Shown here piece after piece: positions 33,507 to 42,611 of a DNA stretch of 64,000 bases (the stretch's first letter is position 1; every line of letters begins with the position of its first letter). This DNA is from Nocardia vinacea. GTDB lineage: Bacteria; Actinomycetota; Actinomycetes; Mycobacteriales; Mycobacteriaceae. The stretch is from positions 10,168,001 through 10,232,000 of the forward strand of contig NZ_CP109149.1 in assembly GCF_035920345.1 (NCBI RefSeq). The letters run 5' to 3'. The position numbers were made by a program, and so were the translations under genes. The notes under the pieces were generated by a model. It worked only from the letters and a program-made list of their open reading frames with translations. It was not told the origin of the DNA and did not search any database.

Positions 33507-34408
33507 TCAGCCGTCGATGTGGCGGGACGGCTCCGCGGGAACGTCGTCGGTGTCGTCTGGCCCGCGCGGGCCTTCCTGGGCGCGGCGAGGATTTCGGCGG
33601 CGACGGTTTCGATTGTTGCGGCGTCGCTGAGTATTCGACTGATGGTCGAGCGGCTTTTGTTCAGTTCCCGTGCGATTCGGGTTGGTGTCCACCCATCGAG
33701 GTGGTGATGAGTCAGTGCTCGGGCGACCATGTCGGGATCGCGGCGGCGGCCGGGGTCTCGTGCGCACAGAAGCGCCGCCACATCCTGGAACTCTGCGTCG
33801 GTGCGGTCGGCTAACGGCGGTGGCATGCGCACATGATCGCTATCGATCATCACCTCGGGTTGAGTCGCTGTCGGCGTGGTAGATGGTGTGCACGTGTTCT
33901 GCGGTGCGTGCTGATCGGTGGTGGCCGGACGGATGTCACTGTGGGTGGTTGAGTGGGCGAGCGCGAGCAGTGCGACCGTCGCTTGAGCCATCGACCCTTC
34001 GATGATCAACGGCCACAGCCACGCTTCACCGTGCGGGACACCGGCGGTGATCGCCAGCGACCGCAGGGCGGTGAACGATAGCCAGAACGCCCCGATGGCA
34101 ATGAATGCGGTCATCGCGGTCGCGACCACGTGGGTACCGCGGGCTCCGGCGTGCGCACGCAGCAGAACCGAGACCCCGTGCACCGCGGCCAGCAGCGCCA
34201 GGGGCGGAATGACGGCAACCGCCGCGGCGACCGCGGGCAGCGCGGTGTCGTGCAAGAGGGCTTGGGTGGCGTTGCCGGTGATGCTCAGGATGGCCGCTGC
34301 CGTGAGCACGGTCCAGAAGAACGCGTGCGCACGCGGCTTACGGGTGGTCGGTGCGGGCCGTGCGGTGTGCACGCCGGCGTGAGGTGAGTCGATGGATGTG
34401 TCAGGCAT
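33488..34408 (-). CDS. DUF2637 membrane protein with C-terminal helix-turn-helix
   Basis: A 306-residue protein. Four hydrophobic segments lie at about 25-155 (FWTVLTAAAILSITGNATQAL, VAAAVAVIPPLALLAAVHGV, ATAMTAFIAIGAFWLSFTAL, WLWPLIIEGSMAQATVALLA), the pattern of DUF2637 proteins found on conjugative plasmids and integrative elements. The C-terminal part contains WTPTRIARELNKSRSTISRIL, a clear helix-turn-helix. AAGGAAG precedes the ATG by seven bases; a longer frame upstream has no such site. SpdB-like membrane proteins of this kind are linked to plasmid spread, but a direct role is not shown by the sequence. Confidence 0.75.
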   Translation of the reverse strand: MPDTSIDSPHAGVHTARPAPTTRKPRAHAFFWTVLTAAAILSITGNATQALLHDTALPAVAAAVAVIPPLALLAAVHGVSVLLRAHAGARGTHVVATAMTAFIAIGAFWLSFTALRSLAITAGVPHGEAWLWPLIIEGSMAQATVALLALAHSTTHSDIRPATTDQHAPQNTCTPSTTPTATQPEVMIDSDHVRMPPPLADRTDAEFQDVAALLCARDPGRRRDPDMVARALTHHHLDGWTPTRIARELNKSRSTISRILSDAATIETVAAEILAAPRKARAGQTTPTTFPRSRPATSTADYRHRR

Positions 34409-34594
34409 GGGACAGCTTCCTTGTGCAGGCGTGGTCAGCGTGCGGACGAGGCATGTGTGCTCGGCTGGTGTGCGGATACCTCGGTTGAGATGGATCGCGA
34501 GTTGCAACCCAGGCGCTTTGACTTGGGCGCTACCGACCGGAAAGGGCTCCACATGAGCTGGATGCCGACCCGGCGCCCTTTCCGAGACCGCGCG

Positions 34595-35647
34595 CTATTC
34601 GTTGGGCTGGCTGCCGTAGTCGGCAGATGGGGCCAGGGGATGTTGTTCACCGGTGAGCCAAGACAACGCTTCGGCGACTTCGCTGGTGCTGGCGCGGGTG
34701 TAGATCGTGGTAGCGCCGTCGCGATGGCTGTCGGCGTGTCCGGCATAGGCTTTGGCGACCGATAATCCGAAGTTGCGTTCGACCCATTTCAGGGTGGTGT
34801 GGCGCAGCCAGTAGATGCTGATGCCGCGCACGGTGATGTCAGGGATGTAGCGCGACATGCGGACGAACATGTTTTCGTAGCGGCGACGACGGACCGGGCG
34901 TCCGCCACGTTTGGATCGCAACAGTGGTTCGTCTGGGGCGACGGGGCGGTCGGCGGCGTGGCGCAGCAGCGCGTCCATCAGGCTGGGGGAGACGGGCTGC
35001 CAGCGCTCGGTGTTGCCTTTCTCGCGCAGGCGGATCAGGCATTGGGTTGTGTCGAGATCGATACGGCGCAGCGACATCGCACCGATAGGGCGACATGCGG
35101 TTTCGGTGTGTAGCCGCAGCAACAAAAGGTCGAGTTCGGGGTCCTGACCGGTGGTCGCCGCGATGTCGTACATCTGCCGCAGAATCTCGTCGGGGATCTT
35201 GTCGCGGGTGGAGGGCTGCTGGCGGGGCAGTCGTAACCGCTGGGCGGGATTGTCGGTCGCGTCGATGAGGCGATCGTCGACCGCGCTCTGGTACAGGCGG
35301 CGTAGTGCGACGACGGCATGGATGCGCACGGAGTAGCCGTTGCGATCGTTGCGGCGCACCTTGCGTTGGGTCTGGAGCAGCTCGATGGCCAGTTGGAGGT
35401 CGGTGACGGTGACTTCGTCGAGACGCCGATCGGCCCAGCCGTCGAGTTCGAGCAGGCGGCGCCAATATCCCAGGTAGGCGTCACGGGTGAGCGTGGCAGG
35501 CAGGGATGCGTAGACGCGGGGGATGTATTCGGCGAAAGTCGGTACTGGAGGGCGAGTGCTCAGCCCTTTCAAGTCCTCTGCGGACACACCGAGGCTCTGT
35601 AGCACGGTCAGGGCGGTGGCGATCTTGTCAGGTGCTGGGGGAGTCAT
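34595..35647 (-). CDS. tyrosine recombinase (site-specific integrase), complete
   Basis: The 350-residue protein has an N-terminal core-binding domain (PTFAEYIPRVYASLPATLTRDAYLGYWRRLLELDG) and a catalytic domain with Arg in ETACRPIGAMSLRRIDL, His-x-x-Arg region WLRHTTLKWVERN, His in YAGHADSH and the nucleophile Tyr in TTIYTRAS. All key residues appear present, so it should be active. It starts inside the last bases of the AbrB-like gene (ATGA overlap). It is near the right border of the island and is the best candidate for the recombinase that inserted the 32-36 kb element. Confidence 0.88.
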   Translation of the reverse strand: MTPPAPDKIATALTVLQSLGVSAEDLKGLSTRPPVPTFAEYIPRVYASLPATLTRDAYLGYWRRLLELDGWADRRLDEVTVTDLQLAIELLQTQRKVRRNDRNGYSVRIHAVVALRRLYQSAVDDRLIDATDNPAQRLRLPRQQPSTRDKIPDEILRQMYDIAATTGQDPELDLLLLRLHTETACRPIGAMSLRRIDLDTTQCLIRLREKGNTERWQPVSPSLMDALLRHAADRPVAPDEPLLRSKRGGRPVRRRRYENMFVRMSRYIPDITVRGISIYWLRHTTLKWVERNFGLSVAKAYAGHADSHRDGATTIYTRASTSEVAEALSWLTGEQHPLAPSADYGSQPNE

Positions 35648-36111
35648 GCCGGTCCCTTATCGGTGAGGGCGGTGAACAGCGGTGCGGTCAGCTCGTCTAT
35701 GAGTGGTCGGGGGAGTACGAGCAGCGTTTCGCTGGGTAGGTGGGCGGCCAGGAGGACGCGCTGCCCGGCGCCGATGCGCAGCGCACGGCGGATCGCCGCG
35801 GGCAGATGCAAGCTGCCCTGGTTGTCGATGCGGGCGTGTTCACCGGGGCAGGTGACCACGACGAAGCCCGCGCGCAGCCGGATTCGCACCCGCGTGCCGG
35901 GGGACCAGCTCAGGGTGCGGAACATGACTGCGTCGCTGATCCGGCCTTTGACATCGATGGAGCCGACGCCGTAGAGAGTTGTGTTCGCTGGCAGTTCGCT
36001 AACCGGTGCTAACGGCGGTGCGGGCGGACGCGGTGTGCGTCGCGTGGAACCAGGTTCTCTACTGTCTGCGCGGCTCGGCGGGATCAGTGGTCGCACTGTG
36101 TCAGAAGACAC
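35644..36111 (-). CDS. AbrB/SpoVT-like DNA-binding protein
   Basis: A 155-residue protein. After a Pro-rich, disordered N-terminus of about 45 residues, two swapped-hairpin type beta segments are visible; the best is IDNQGSLHLPAAIRRALRIGAGQRVLLAAHLPSETLLVLP, the classic AbrB/MazE pattern. It overlaps the integrase gene by four bases, so both are made from one transcript. It may control integrase expression. AbrB-like antitoxins are an alternative, but no toxin gene is adjacent. Confidence 0.75.
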   Translation of the reverse strand: MSSDTVRPLIPPSRADSREPGSTRRTPRPPAPPLAPVSELPANTTLYGVGSIDVKGRISDAVMFRTLSWSPGTRVRIRLRAGFVVVTCPGEHARIDNQGSLHLPAAIRRALRIGAGQRVLLAAHLPSETLLVLPRPLIDELTAPLFTALTDKGPA

Positions 36112-36316
36112 GGCTGTCGGCCTCTGCCAGCGCTATCGATCAGCGAACTAGGCGGTAGGGTGTTCCGGCGGCGTACCGACACCTGGGCAGTAGTGAGTTC
36201 GCAACGAGTTCGCGTCACTGTTCCGTTACTGTCCAGCACGAAACGCCACGATCGCTTAGATTGCCAAACGGGTGGTGACACCCGGGTTTCTCGAATCCGA
36301 AATGTGGAGGGCTGCT

Positions 36317-37222
36317 GTGTCTGTTCGATCGGTTCTTGGCAGGCGCGCCCTGCAAGCGATGTGCGTCCTCGCCGGTGGTGCACTGGTGTTGACGGGCTGT
36401 AGTAACTCCGAGGACGACTCGCCCGCGGTGGCGAAGGTACAGGGTATCGACAAGTTCGACACGGCCGCCGCGCAGCTACCGGACAAGATCAAGCAGTCGG
36501 GCAAGCTCGTCGTCGGAGTCAATATTCCCTATCAGCCCAACGAGTACAAGGACCCGAGCGGCAAGATCGTCGGCTTCGATGTCGATCTGATGGACGCGGT
36601 CGCCGCGACCCTCGGCCTCAAGGCCGAATACCTCGAATCCTCCTTCGAGAAGATCATTCCCGCGATCCAGGCGGGCACCTACGACGTCGGCATGTCCTCC
36701 ATCACCGACTCGAAGGAACGCGAACAGAGCGTCGACTTCACCACCTACTTCAACGCGGGCAGCCAGTGGGCGCAACAGTCGGGTAAGCCGATCGACCCGG
36801 ATAACGCCTGCGGTAAGCGGGTCGCGGTGCAGGCCACCACGGTTCAGGACACCGACGAGATCCCGACCCGCAGCAAGAAGTGCGAGGCGGAGGGCAAGCC
36901 CGCCATCGATAAGAAGCCGTTCGACGAGCAGAGCGCGGCGACCAACGCCCTGATGCTCGGCCAGGTCGACGCGATGTCGGCGGATTCGCCGGTGACCGCG
37001 TACGCGATCAAGAAGAGCGACGGCAAGATCGAGGCGGCCGGTAAGGTCTTCGATTCCGCGCCCTACGGTTGGGCCGTTCCCAAGGGTTCGGCGCTCGGCA
37101 AGGCGCTGCAGGCCGCCGTCCAGCACCTGATCGACAACGGTAAGTACCTGGAGATCACCAAGAACTGGGGTGTACAGGAAGGCGCGATCACCAAGTCGGT
37201 CATCAACGGCGCCGAGAGCTGA
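36317..37222 (+). CDS. polar amino-acid ABC transporter, substrate-binding lipoprotein
   Basis: A 301-residue lipoprotein of the family 3 (SBP_bac_3) type. The signal peptide ends in the lipobox LVLTGC (Cys28). The binding domain shows KLVVGVNIPYQPNEYKDPSGKIVGFDVDLMDAVAATLGL and MSSITDSKEREQSVDFTTYF. GTG at this position follows GGAGGG by five bases; ATG codons further upstream are possible but give a poorer signal peptide. It is the first gene of a three-gene transporter operon and should bind a polar or acidic amino acid outside the membrane. This gene marks the return to core-type DNA after the island. Confidence 0.9.
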   Translation: MSVRSVLGRRALQAMCVLAGGALVLTGCSNSEDDSPAVAKVQGIDKFDTAAAQLPDKIKQSGKLVVGVNIPYQPNEYKDPSGKIVGFDVDLMDAVAATLGLKAEYLESSFEKIIPAIQAGTYDVGMSSITDSKEREQSVDFTTYFNAGSQWAQQSGKPIDPDNACGKRVAVQATTVQDTDEIPTRSKKCEAEGKPAIDKKPFDEQSAATNALMLGQVDAMSADSPVTAYAIKKSDGKIEAAGKVFDSAPYGWAVPKGSALGKALQAAVQHLIDNGKYLEITKNWGVQEGAITKSVINGAES

Positions 37223-37225
37223 TCG

Positions 37226-38188
37226 ATGTCGTCATCCGATATCACGTCGGCGCCCGGCGACAACACCGGGCCCGGCGGGCCGATCGACGCGGCAGAACCG
37301 GAGCCGATCAAGGCCGTTCCACTACGCAGGCCGGGTCGCTGGATCGCCGCGGCGATCATCCTCGCCCTGCTCGGGTTGTTCATCTATGGTGCGGCCACCA
37401 ACACCGCGTACGGATGGGGGACCTATCGAAAGTACTTGTTCGACAGCCGGATTGCCTCCGGCGCGGTGGTCACCCTCGAATTGACCGTGCTCGCGATGGC
37501 GATCGCTGTCGCGCTCGGCACGTTGCTCGCGGTAATGCGCCTGTCGCCGAATCCGGTGCTGCGCTCGGCGGCCTGGGTGTATCTCTGGATCTTCCGTGGC
37601 ACACCGGTTTTCGTGCAGTTGGTGTTCTGGGGTCTGTTCCCGTCGCTGTACAAGTCGATCCAATTCGGGGTGCCGTTCGGGCCCGAATTCGTGCAGATCG
37701 ACGTGCAAGGCCTACAGGCCGCGTTCACCTTCGCGGTAATAGGCCTCGGCCTCAACGAGGCCGCGTATATGGCCGAAATCGTTCGTGCCGGAATCAATTC
37801 CGTCGGTGAGGGACAGCGCGAGGCCTCGACGGCGCTGGGCATGTCGTGGTCGCAGACGATGCGCAGGACCGTGTTGCCGCAGGCGATGCGGGTGATCATC
37901 CCGCCGACCGGCAATGAGCTGATCGGCATGCTGAAGACCACCTCGCTGGTCACCGCGATCCCGTTGAGCACCGACCTGTACGGCCGGGCCCGCGATATCT
38001 ACGGCGTGAACTTCCAGCCGATTCCATTGCTATTGGTCACCGCCACTTGGTATCTCGCGGTCACCAGCGTGCTGATGATCGGGCAGTTCTACCTGGAGCG
38101 CTACTACTCGCGGGGCGCCTCGCGGCAGCTGACCGCCAAGCAGCTGCAGGAACTCGCCGACGCGCAGACGATTGTGAAGGCGAAATGA
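37226..38188 (+). CDS. amino-acid ABC transporter permease (HisM/GlnP type)
   Basis: A 320-residue membrane protein starting three bases after the binding-protein stop. A disordered N-terminal tail of about 35 residues precedes the transmembrane segments. The ABC-coupling loop [30 protein letters not shown] is intact. Only one permease gene is present, so it should form a homodimer in the transporter. It overlaps the ATPase gene by four bases (ATGA), a fixed operon arrangement. Confidence 0.92.
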   Translation: MSSSDITSAPGDNTGPGGPIDAAEPEPIKAVPLRRPGRWIAAAIILALLGLFIYGAATNTAYGWGTYRKYLFDSRIASGAVVTLELTVLAMAIAVALGTLLAVMRLSPNPVLRSAAWVYLWIFRGTPVFVQLVFWGLFPSLYKSIQFGVPFGPEFVQIDVQGLQAAFTFAVIGLGLNEAAYMAEIVRAGINSVGEGQREASTALGMSWSQTMRRTVLPQAMRVIIPPTGNELIGMLKTTSLVTAIPLSTDLYGRARDIYGVNFQPIPLLLVTATWYLAVTSVLMIGQFYLERYYSRGASRQLTAKQLQELADAQTIVKAK

Positions 38189-38982
38189 GCCCGACGACAG
38201 ACAAGGTTGAGCCGACCGACGCACAGCCGATGATTTTCGCGGATCGGGTGTGCAAGAACTTCGGTGCGCTGCAGGTGCTCAAGGGCATTTCGCTCGAGGT
38301 CGGCCGTGGCGATGTGCTGTGCATGATCGGGCCGTCGGGTTCGGGCAAATCGACCTTTCTACGCTGTATCAACCACCTCGAGCAGGTGAATGCGGGTCGG
38401 CTCTATGTCGACGGCGATCTCATCGGCTATCGCGAAAAGGGCGGCAAACTCTACGAATTGCACCCGCGCGATGCGGCCAAGCAGCGTCGCGATATCGGCA
38501 TGGTGTTCCAGCATTTCAACCTGTTCCCGCATCGGACGGCGCTGGAGAACATTGTCGAGGCGCCCATCCAGGTGAAGGGCATCCGCAAGGCGGACGCCGT
38601 GGCGCGTGCGCACGAGTTGCTGGACCGAGTAGGCATGGGGGACAAGGCGAATGCCTATCCGGCCCAGCTCTCCGGCGGCCAGCAGCAGCGCGTCGCGATC
38701 GCCCGTGCGCTGGCGATGGATCCCAAGCTGATGCTCTTCGACGAGCCGACCTCGGCGCTGGATCCGGAATTGGTCGGTGAGGTGCTCGGGGTCATGCGCG
38801 AACTCGCGGCCGACGGTATGACGATGGTGGTCGTGACCCACGAAATGGGCTTCGCCCGTGAGGTTGCCGACCAGCTGGTGTTCATGGACGGCGGTGTGGT
38901 CGTGGAGGCGGGTAATCCGCGCGAGGTGCTCGCCGATCCGAAACACGAACGCACCAAGACGTTCCTGTCGCGGCTGCTGTAG
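38185..38982 (+). CDS. amino-acid ABC transporter ATP-binding protein (GlnQ type)
   Basis: A 265-residue ATPase. Walker A is GPSGSGKST, the Q-loop lies in [11 protein letters not shown], the ABC signature is [15 protein letters not shown], Walker B is [12 protein letters not shown] and the switch His is in VVTHEMGFA. All motifs are intact. The start overlaps the permease stop. An insertion [20 protein letters not shown] before the Q-loop is typical for the polar amino-acid group. It powers uptake of the amino acid bound by the lipoprotein encoded two genes upstream. Confidence 0.93.
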   Translation: MSPTTDKVEPTDAQPMIFADRVCKNFGALQVLKGISLEVGRGDVLCMIGPSGSGKSTFLRCINHLEQVNAGRLYVDGDLIGYREKGGKLYELHPRDAAKQRRDIGMVFQHFNLFPHRTALENIVEAPIQVKGIRKADAVARAHELLDRVGMGDKANAYPAQLSGGQQQRVAIARALAMDPKLMLFDEPTSALDPELVGEVLGVMRELAADGMTMVVVTHEMGFAREVADQLVFMDGGVVVEAGNPREVLADPKHERTKTFLSRLL

Positions 38983-38985
38983 CGG

Positions 38986-39879
38986 TCAGCGGCCGCCCAA
39001 GCCGATACGGAGTTGTCCGAGTAGGACTTTCGCGGCCGGACTGCCCGGGCGATCGCGCCGCCATGCCAGCGCGAGTTGTCCGTGCAGTTCCGGTTCGGTG
39101 ATCGGCAGCACCCGCACGCCGAATGCCGCGGCCTCCTCGGCGGTGAGTGCGGGCACTACCGCGATGCCGAGGCCACGGGCGGCGAGCCGGAGCAACAGCG
39201 GAGGAGCGGCGGCCTCGAATGCGATATCGGGTTCGAATCCCGCTGCGGCGCAGGCTCGATCGAAGACACCCCGGATGCCGGTGCCGCGCGGTAGACAGAT
39301 CAGCGGGTGCTCACGCAACTGTTCGAGCGTAATCGTGGCACGCTTCTTACCGCCCAGCGCGACCGCCGCGACCACCGGCGTATCGAGCACAACATCTATG
39401 CCGATATCGGCGCTGATCTCTGCACCCGTCAATCCGACCAGGGCGATATCCAGCTCACCGCTGCGCACCGCCGCGAGCATCCGTTCGGAGGTGTCCTCGG
39501 TCAGGCTGATGCCGACCTGCGGGTGGTCGTCGTGAAAATCCGCGAGCACCGAGGAGATATCGAATTCCTCGTCGCCCGCGCCGGAAATGCAGCCGACGCG
39601 GACGTGTCCGCGCAGCAATCCGGTGAATTCGTCCACCGTCGAGGTAATCCGCTCGGTCGCCGCCAGCGCGGCCCTGGCATCCGGTAGTACCGCCGCGCCC
39701 ACCTCGGTCAAGGTCACCGAGCGGCCGCCCCGATCTAGAAGCTGTTGTCCCAGTTCATGTTCGAGCTGGCGGATCTGCGCGCTGAGTCCGGGTTGGGCCA
39801 GGTGCAATCGGGCGGCGGCGCGGGTGAAGTTGGCCTCCTCGACCACGGTCACGAAGTAGCGGAGTTGCCGTAGTTCCAT
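38986..39879 (-). CDS. LysR-family transcriptional regulator
   Basis: A 297-residue regulator with N-terminal helix-turn-helix ([40 protein letters not shown]) and the usual two-lobed effector-binding domain. It ends three bases after the convergent ABC ATPase gene and is divergent from an FAD oxidoreductase gene. By the rule for LysR pairs it probably controls that gene and itself from the shared promoter region. The inducer is unknown. Confidence 0.92.
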   Translation of the reverse strand: MELRQLRYFVTVVEEANFTRAAARLHLAQPGLSAQIRQLEHELGQQLLDRGGRSVTLTEVGAAVLPDARAALAATERITSTVDEFTGLLRGHVRVGCISGAGDEEFDISSVLADFHDDHPQVGISLTEDTSERMLAAVRSGELDIALVGLTGAEISADIGIDVVLDTPVVAAVALGGKKRATITLEQLREHPLICLPRGTGIRGVFDRACAAAGFEPDIAFEAAAPPLLLRLAARGLGIAVVPALTAEEAAAFGVRVLPITEPELHGQLALAWRRDRPGSPAAKVLLGQLRIGLGGR

Positions 39880-39950
39880 AACTGATAATTATAGTAATAA
39901 GCAGAACTATCTGTTGTACTTCTGCCTCGAAACGCGGCATCGTCCATGGC
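39880..39950. promoter_or_regulatory. divergent promoter of the LysR/oxidoreductase pair
   Basis: A 71-base gap with a strongly AT-rich core (CTGATAATTATAGTAATAAG) in an otherwise GC-rich context. ATAATTAT is a short palindrome of the T-N11-A type expected for LysR binding. It must contain both promoters. Confidence 0.55.
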
Positions 39951-41315
39951 ATGGGAAACACCGCAGAGATCGTCGACACCTTCACCGGCCCCGTCTTCCG
40001 ACCCGGCGATAGCGGATACGACGAAGAGATCGCCGGCTTCCAGGCCGCGTACCATCACCGCCCCGCATTGGTCGTCGGCGCGGTGCACGTCGAGGATGTG
40101 CGGGGTGCGGTGGAGTACGCCGCGCGCCACGGACTTCCGGTCGCGGTCCAGGCCACCGGGCACGGACTCTCGGTCGCGGCCGTCGGCGGCGTGCTGATCA
40201 GCACCCGCCGGATGACCGATATCCGGATCGACCCGCAGACGCGCACCGCTCGCGTCGGCGCCGGAGTGCGGGCGGGCGCGCTGGTCGAGGCCGCCGCACC
40301 GTACGGACTGGCGCCACTGAACGGCTCCTCACCGTCGGTCGGGGTCGTAGGTTACAGCCTCGGCGGCGGATTGGGCCTGTTGGCACGGCAATTCGGATAC
40401 GCCGCCGAACATGTCCGCGTCATCGAGATCGTCACGGCGGACGGTCGAGTTCGCACGCTTACCACCGGCGACGAACTCTTCGGCGCGGTACTCGGCAGCG
40501 GTGGCAACTTCGGCGTGGTGACCGCGCTGGAGTTGGAACTCGTGCCGGTCGCCACCGTCTACGGCGGCCAATTGGTCTTCGATACCCCACTGGTCGAGCA
40601 GGTCCTGGAAGCCTGGAAGGACTGGACCGCAACGCTGCCCGACGAGGTGACCTCGACGGTGACCGTCATGACCTTTCCGCCCATTCCGCAGATTCCGGAA
40701 CCGCTGCGCGGGCGCTATGTCGCGTCGATCCGGATCGCTTACAACGGATCCGCAGCGGACGGCGAGCGCCTGGTCGCGCCGTTGCGCGCGGTCGGGGATC
40801 GTTTGAAGGACGATCTGCGGCTCATGCCGTACACCGAATCGCACACCATCCACAGCGATCCGGACCATCCGCACGCGTATGCCGCCACCAATGCATTGCT
40901 CGGCGAGCTCACCGGAGAAACGTTGTCGGCCTTGCTCACTGCCACCGGACCCGAATCGCCGATCCAGGCGGTGGTCGATATCCGGCACCTCGGCGGTGCG
41001 CTGGGCAGGCGTGGTCCCGCGAATATTGCCGTGGACAACCGGGATGCCGAGTACATCGTTCGCGTCATCACCATGCCCGGACCCGATGTGGGTGACGCCG
41101 CGCCCGAGGATCACGCGGTGGTCCGCGCGGCACTCACGCCGTGGACCGTCGGCCACAGTCTGAACTTCCTCTACGGCGCGGGTGCCGCCGCCGACGAGGC
41201 GCAGACCAGAGGTGGCTACGCGCCGGACACCTACGCGCACCTGAGCGCGCTGAAGGCAAAGTACGACCCCCGCAACATGTTCCGCTTCAACCGCAACATC
41301 CCACCCGCGAATTGA
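39951..41315 (+). CDS. FAD-linked oxidoreductase (berberine-bridge type)
   Basis: The 454-residue protein has a PCMH-type FAD-binding domain (PVAVQATGHGLSVAAVGGVLISTRRM, SSPSVGVVGYSLGGGLGLLARQFGYAAEHV) and the C-terminal BBE segment (KYDPRNMFRFNRNIPP). GHG contains the His commonly linked to FAD; the second Cys link of bicovalent members is not present. Such enzymes oxidise sugars, alkaloids or polyketides. No signal peptide is seen. It is divergent from the LysR gene that probably regulates it and is followed by a terminator hairpin. Confidence 0.9.
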   Translation: MGNTAEIVDTFTGPVFRPGDSGYDEEIAGFQAAYHHRPALVVGAVHVEDVRGAVEYAARHGLPVAVQATGHGLSVAAVGGVLISTRRMTDIRIDPQTRTARVGAGVRAGALVEAAAPYGLAPLNGSSPSVGVVGYSLGGGLGLLARQFGYAAEHVRVIEIVTADGRVRTLTTGDELFGAVLGSGGNFGVVTALELELVPVATVYGGQLVFDTPLVEQVLEAWKDWTATLPDEVTSTVTVMTFPPIPQIPEPLRGRYVASIRIAYNGSAADGERLVAPLRAVGDRLKDDLRLMPYTESHTIHSDPDHPHAYAATNALLGELTGETLSALLTATGPESPIQAVVDIRHLGGALGRRGPANIAVDNRDAEYIVRVITMPGPDVGDAAPEDHAVVRAALTPWTVGHSLNFLYGAGAAADEAQTRGGYAPDTYAHLSALKAKYDPRNMFRFNRNIPPAN

Positions 41316-41353
41316 CGCGCTGGCCCGCGTGGGCCACAACTGTGCCGACCGAG

Positions 41354-41383
41354 GCCCCGCACGGATCCGCATCCGTACGGGGC
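41354..41383 (+). terminator. hairpin terminator after the FAD oxidoreductase
   Basis: GCCCCGCACGGAT and ATCCGTACGGGGC pair over 13 positions with one mismatch and a four-base loop. It lies 38 bases after the stop codon. A T-rich tail is short, as usual in actinobacteria. Confidence 0.75.
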
Positions 41384-41468
41384 TTCGTCATGACGCGTGA
41401 AAGCGGAAGTGTGTGGCATCCGCATCGGTGCTATCTTTGTGATATCACTTTGATACTCGGAGGATGTC

Positions 41469-42353
41469 ATGAAGCTTCGGTCGGCGTTCCACGTCAACGG
41501 CTTTCTCGTGCTGGTGTCGTGGTTTGTCCTCACGTTCCTGATCGGTGGCGGCGCCATCGCCGGATACGCCGTGGCCGCGCACAACGACAATGTGCCCGCC
41601 TTGGTCGGCGCGATCATCGCGACCGTTGTCGTGGTCGTGCTCCTGCTGCTGGTCACCGGGCTCACCGTGGTGAATCCCAACGAGGCCAAGGTCGTTCAGT
41701 TCTTCGGCCGCTACATCGGCTCGCTGAGCGAACCCGGCTTCTACTCCGTGGTGCCGCTCACCGACCGGCGCAGCATCTCGCTGAAGGTGCGTAACTTCGA
41801 AACTCAGAAGCTCAAGGTCAACGATGCCGACGGTAATCCGGTGGAGATCGCCGCCGTCGTGGTCTATCGGGTGGTCGACAGCTTCAAGGCCGCCTTCTCG
41901 GTCGACGACTACGAGGAGTACGTCGAGACCCAATCCGAGGCGGCGGTGCGGCATCTGGCCACCACCCACCCCTATGACGCGCACGACCAGAACGCCACCA
42001 GCCTGCGCGACGGTGCCGAGGTGGCCGAGGAATTGACCATCGAATTGCGCGACCGCACCGATCTGGCGGGTATCGAGGTCATCGAGGCCAGGATCACCCA
42101 TCTCGCCTACGCGCCGGAGATCGCCCAGGCCATGCTCGTGCGGCAGCAGGCGGCCCAAGTGGTCGCCGCGCGCACCCGCATTGTCGAGGGTGCGGTGGGT
42201 ATGGTCGGGCTGGCGCTGGACCGGCTCGCCGAACAAGGCGTCGTCGAACTCGACGAGGAACGCAAGGCCGCCATGGTGTCCAACCTGCTGGTCGTCCTCT
42301 GCGGTGACCGCGCCACCCAACCCGTCGTCAACACCGGCTCGCTCTACTCCTGA
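41469..42353 (+). CDS. SPFH/band-7 membrane protein
   Basis: A 294-residue protein. Two membrane segments near the N terminus (FLVLVSWFVLTFLIGGGAIAGY and VPALVGAIIATVVVVVLLLLV) precede the SPFH domain (VNPNEAKVVQFFGRYIGSLSEPGFYSVVPL, DADGNPVEIAAVVVYRVVD). The C-terminal helix LAYAPEIAQAMLVRQQAAQVVAART is conserved in this family. SPFH proteins scaffold membrane microdomains. It is directly followed by a 56-residue Arc-like gene, an association often seen in actinobacteria. GGAGG stands before the ATG. Confidence 0.9.
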   Translation: MKLRSAFHVNGFLVLVSWFVLTFLIGGGAIAGYAVAAHNDNVPALVGAIIATVVVVVLLLLVTGLTVVNPNEAKVVQFFGRYIGSLSEPGFYSVVPLTDRRSISLKVRNFETQKLKVNDADGNPVEIAAVVVYRVVDSFKAAFSVDDYEEYVETQSEAAVRHLATTHPYDAHDQNATSLRDGAEVAEELTIELRDRTDLAGIEVIEARITHLAYAPEIAQAMLVRQQAAQVVAARTRIVEGAVGMVGLALDRLAEQGVVELDEERKAAMVSNLLVVLCGDRATQPVVNTGSLYS

Positions 42354-42361
42354 GTCGCCTC

Positions 42362-42532
42362 ATGGCCGAGCGCAAGAAAATCCTGCTACGCCTGGACCCG
42401 GCGATACACGAGGCCATTGCCCAATGGGCCGCCGACGATCTGCGCAGTATCAATGCTCAGATCGAGTACGCACTGCGCCTCGCGCTCAAACAAGCGGGTC
42501 GCGGCCCGAAGGCGAAACCCGCCGCGGAGTAG
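42362..42532 (+). CDS. Arc/ribbon-helix-helix-like small protein
   Basis: This 56-residue protein reads MAERKKILLRLDPAIHEAIA, then QWAADDLRSINAQIEYALRL. It has the beta-strand (KKILLRLDP) and two helices of ribbon-helix-helix proteins, including the NAQIEYALR pattern of Arc. It begins eight bases after the SPFH gene, so the two are co-transcribed. It may be a DNA-binding regulator or a partner of the SPFH protein. Confidence 0.8.
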   Translation: MAERKKILLRLDPAIHEAIAQWAADDLRSINAQIEYALRLALKQAGRGPKAKPAAE

Positions 42533-42554
42533 CCGCGAAATCAGCTCTGCCGCA

Positions 42555-42588
42555 ACGATGCCGAACGCCCACGGGTGTTCGGCATCGT
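42555..42588. terminator. bidirectional hairpin between Arc-like and SDR genes
   Basis: ACGATGCCGAAC and GTTCGGCATCGT are perfect 12-base arms around a ten-base loop. It sits between two convergent genes and can end transcription from both sides. Confidence 0.75.
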
Positions 42589-42611
42589 CGGCATTCGCAT
42601 CCGACGATGCG

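Noticed and set aside
33488..34552. Longer start for the DUF2637 gene
   Set aside because: The extra 48 residues have no ribosome site before them and no membrane-protein character, whereas AAGGAAG precedes the inner ATG.
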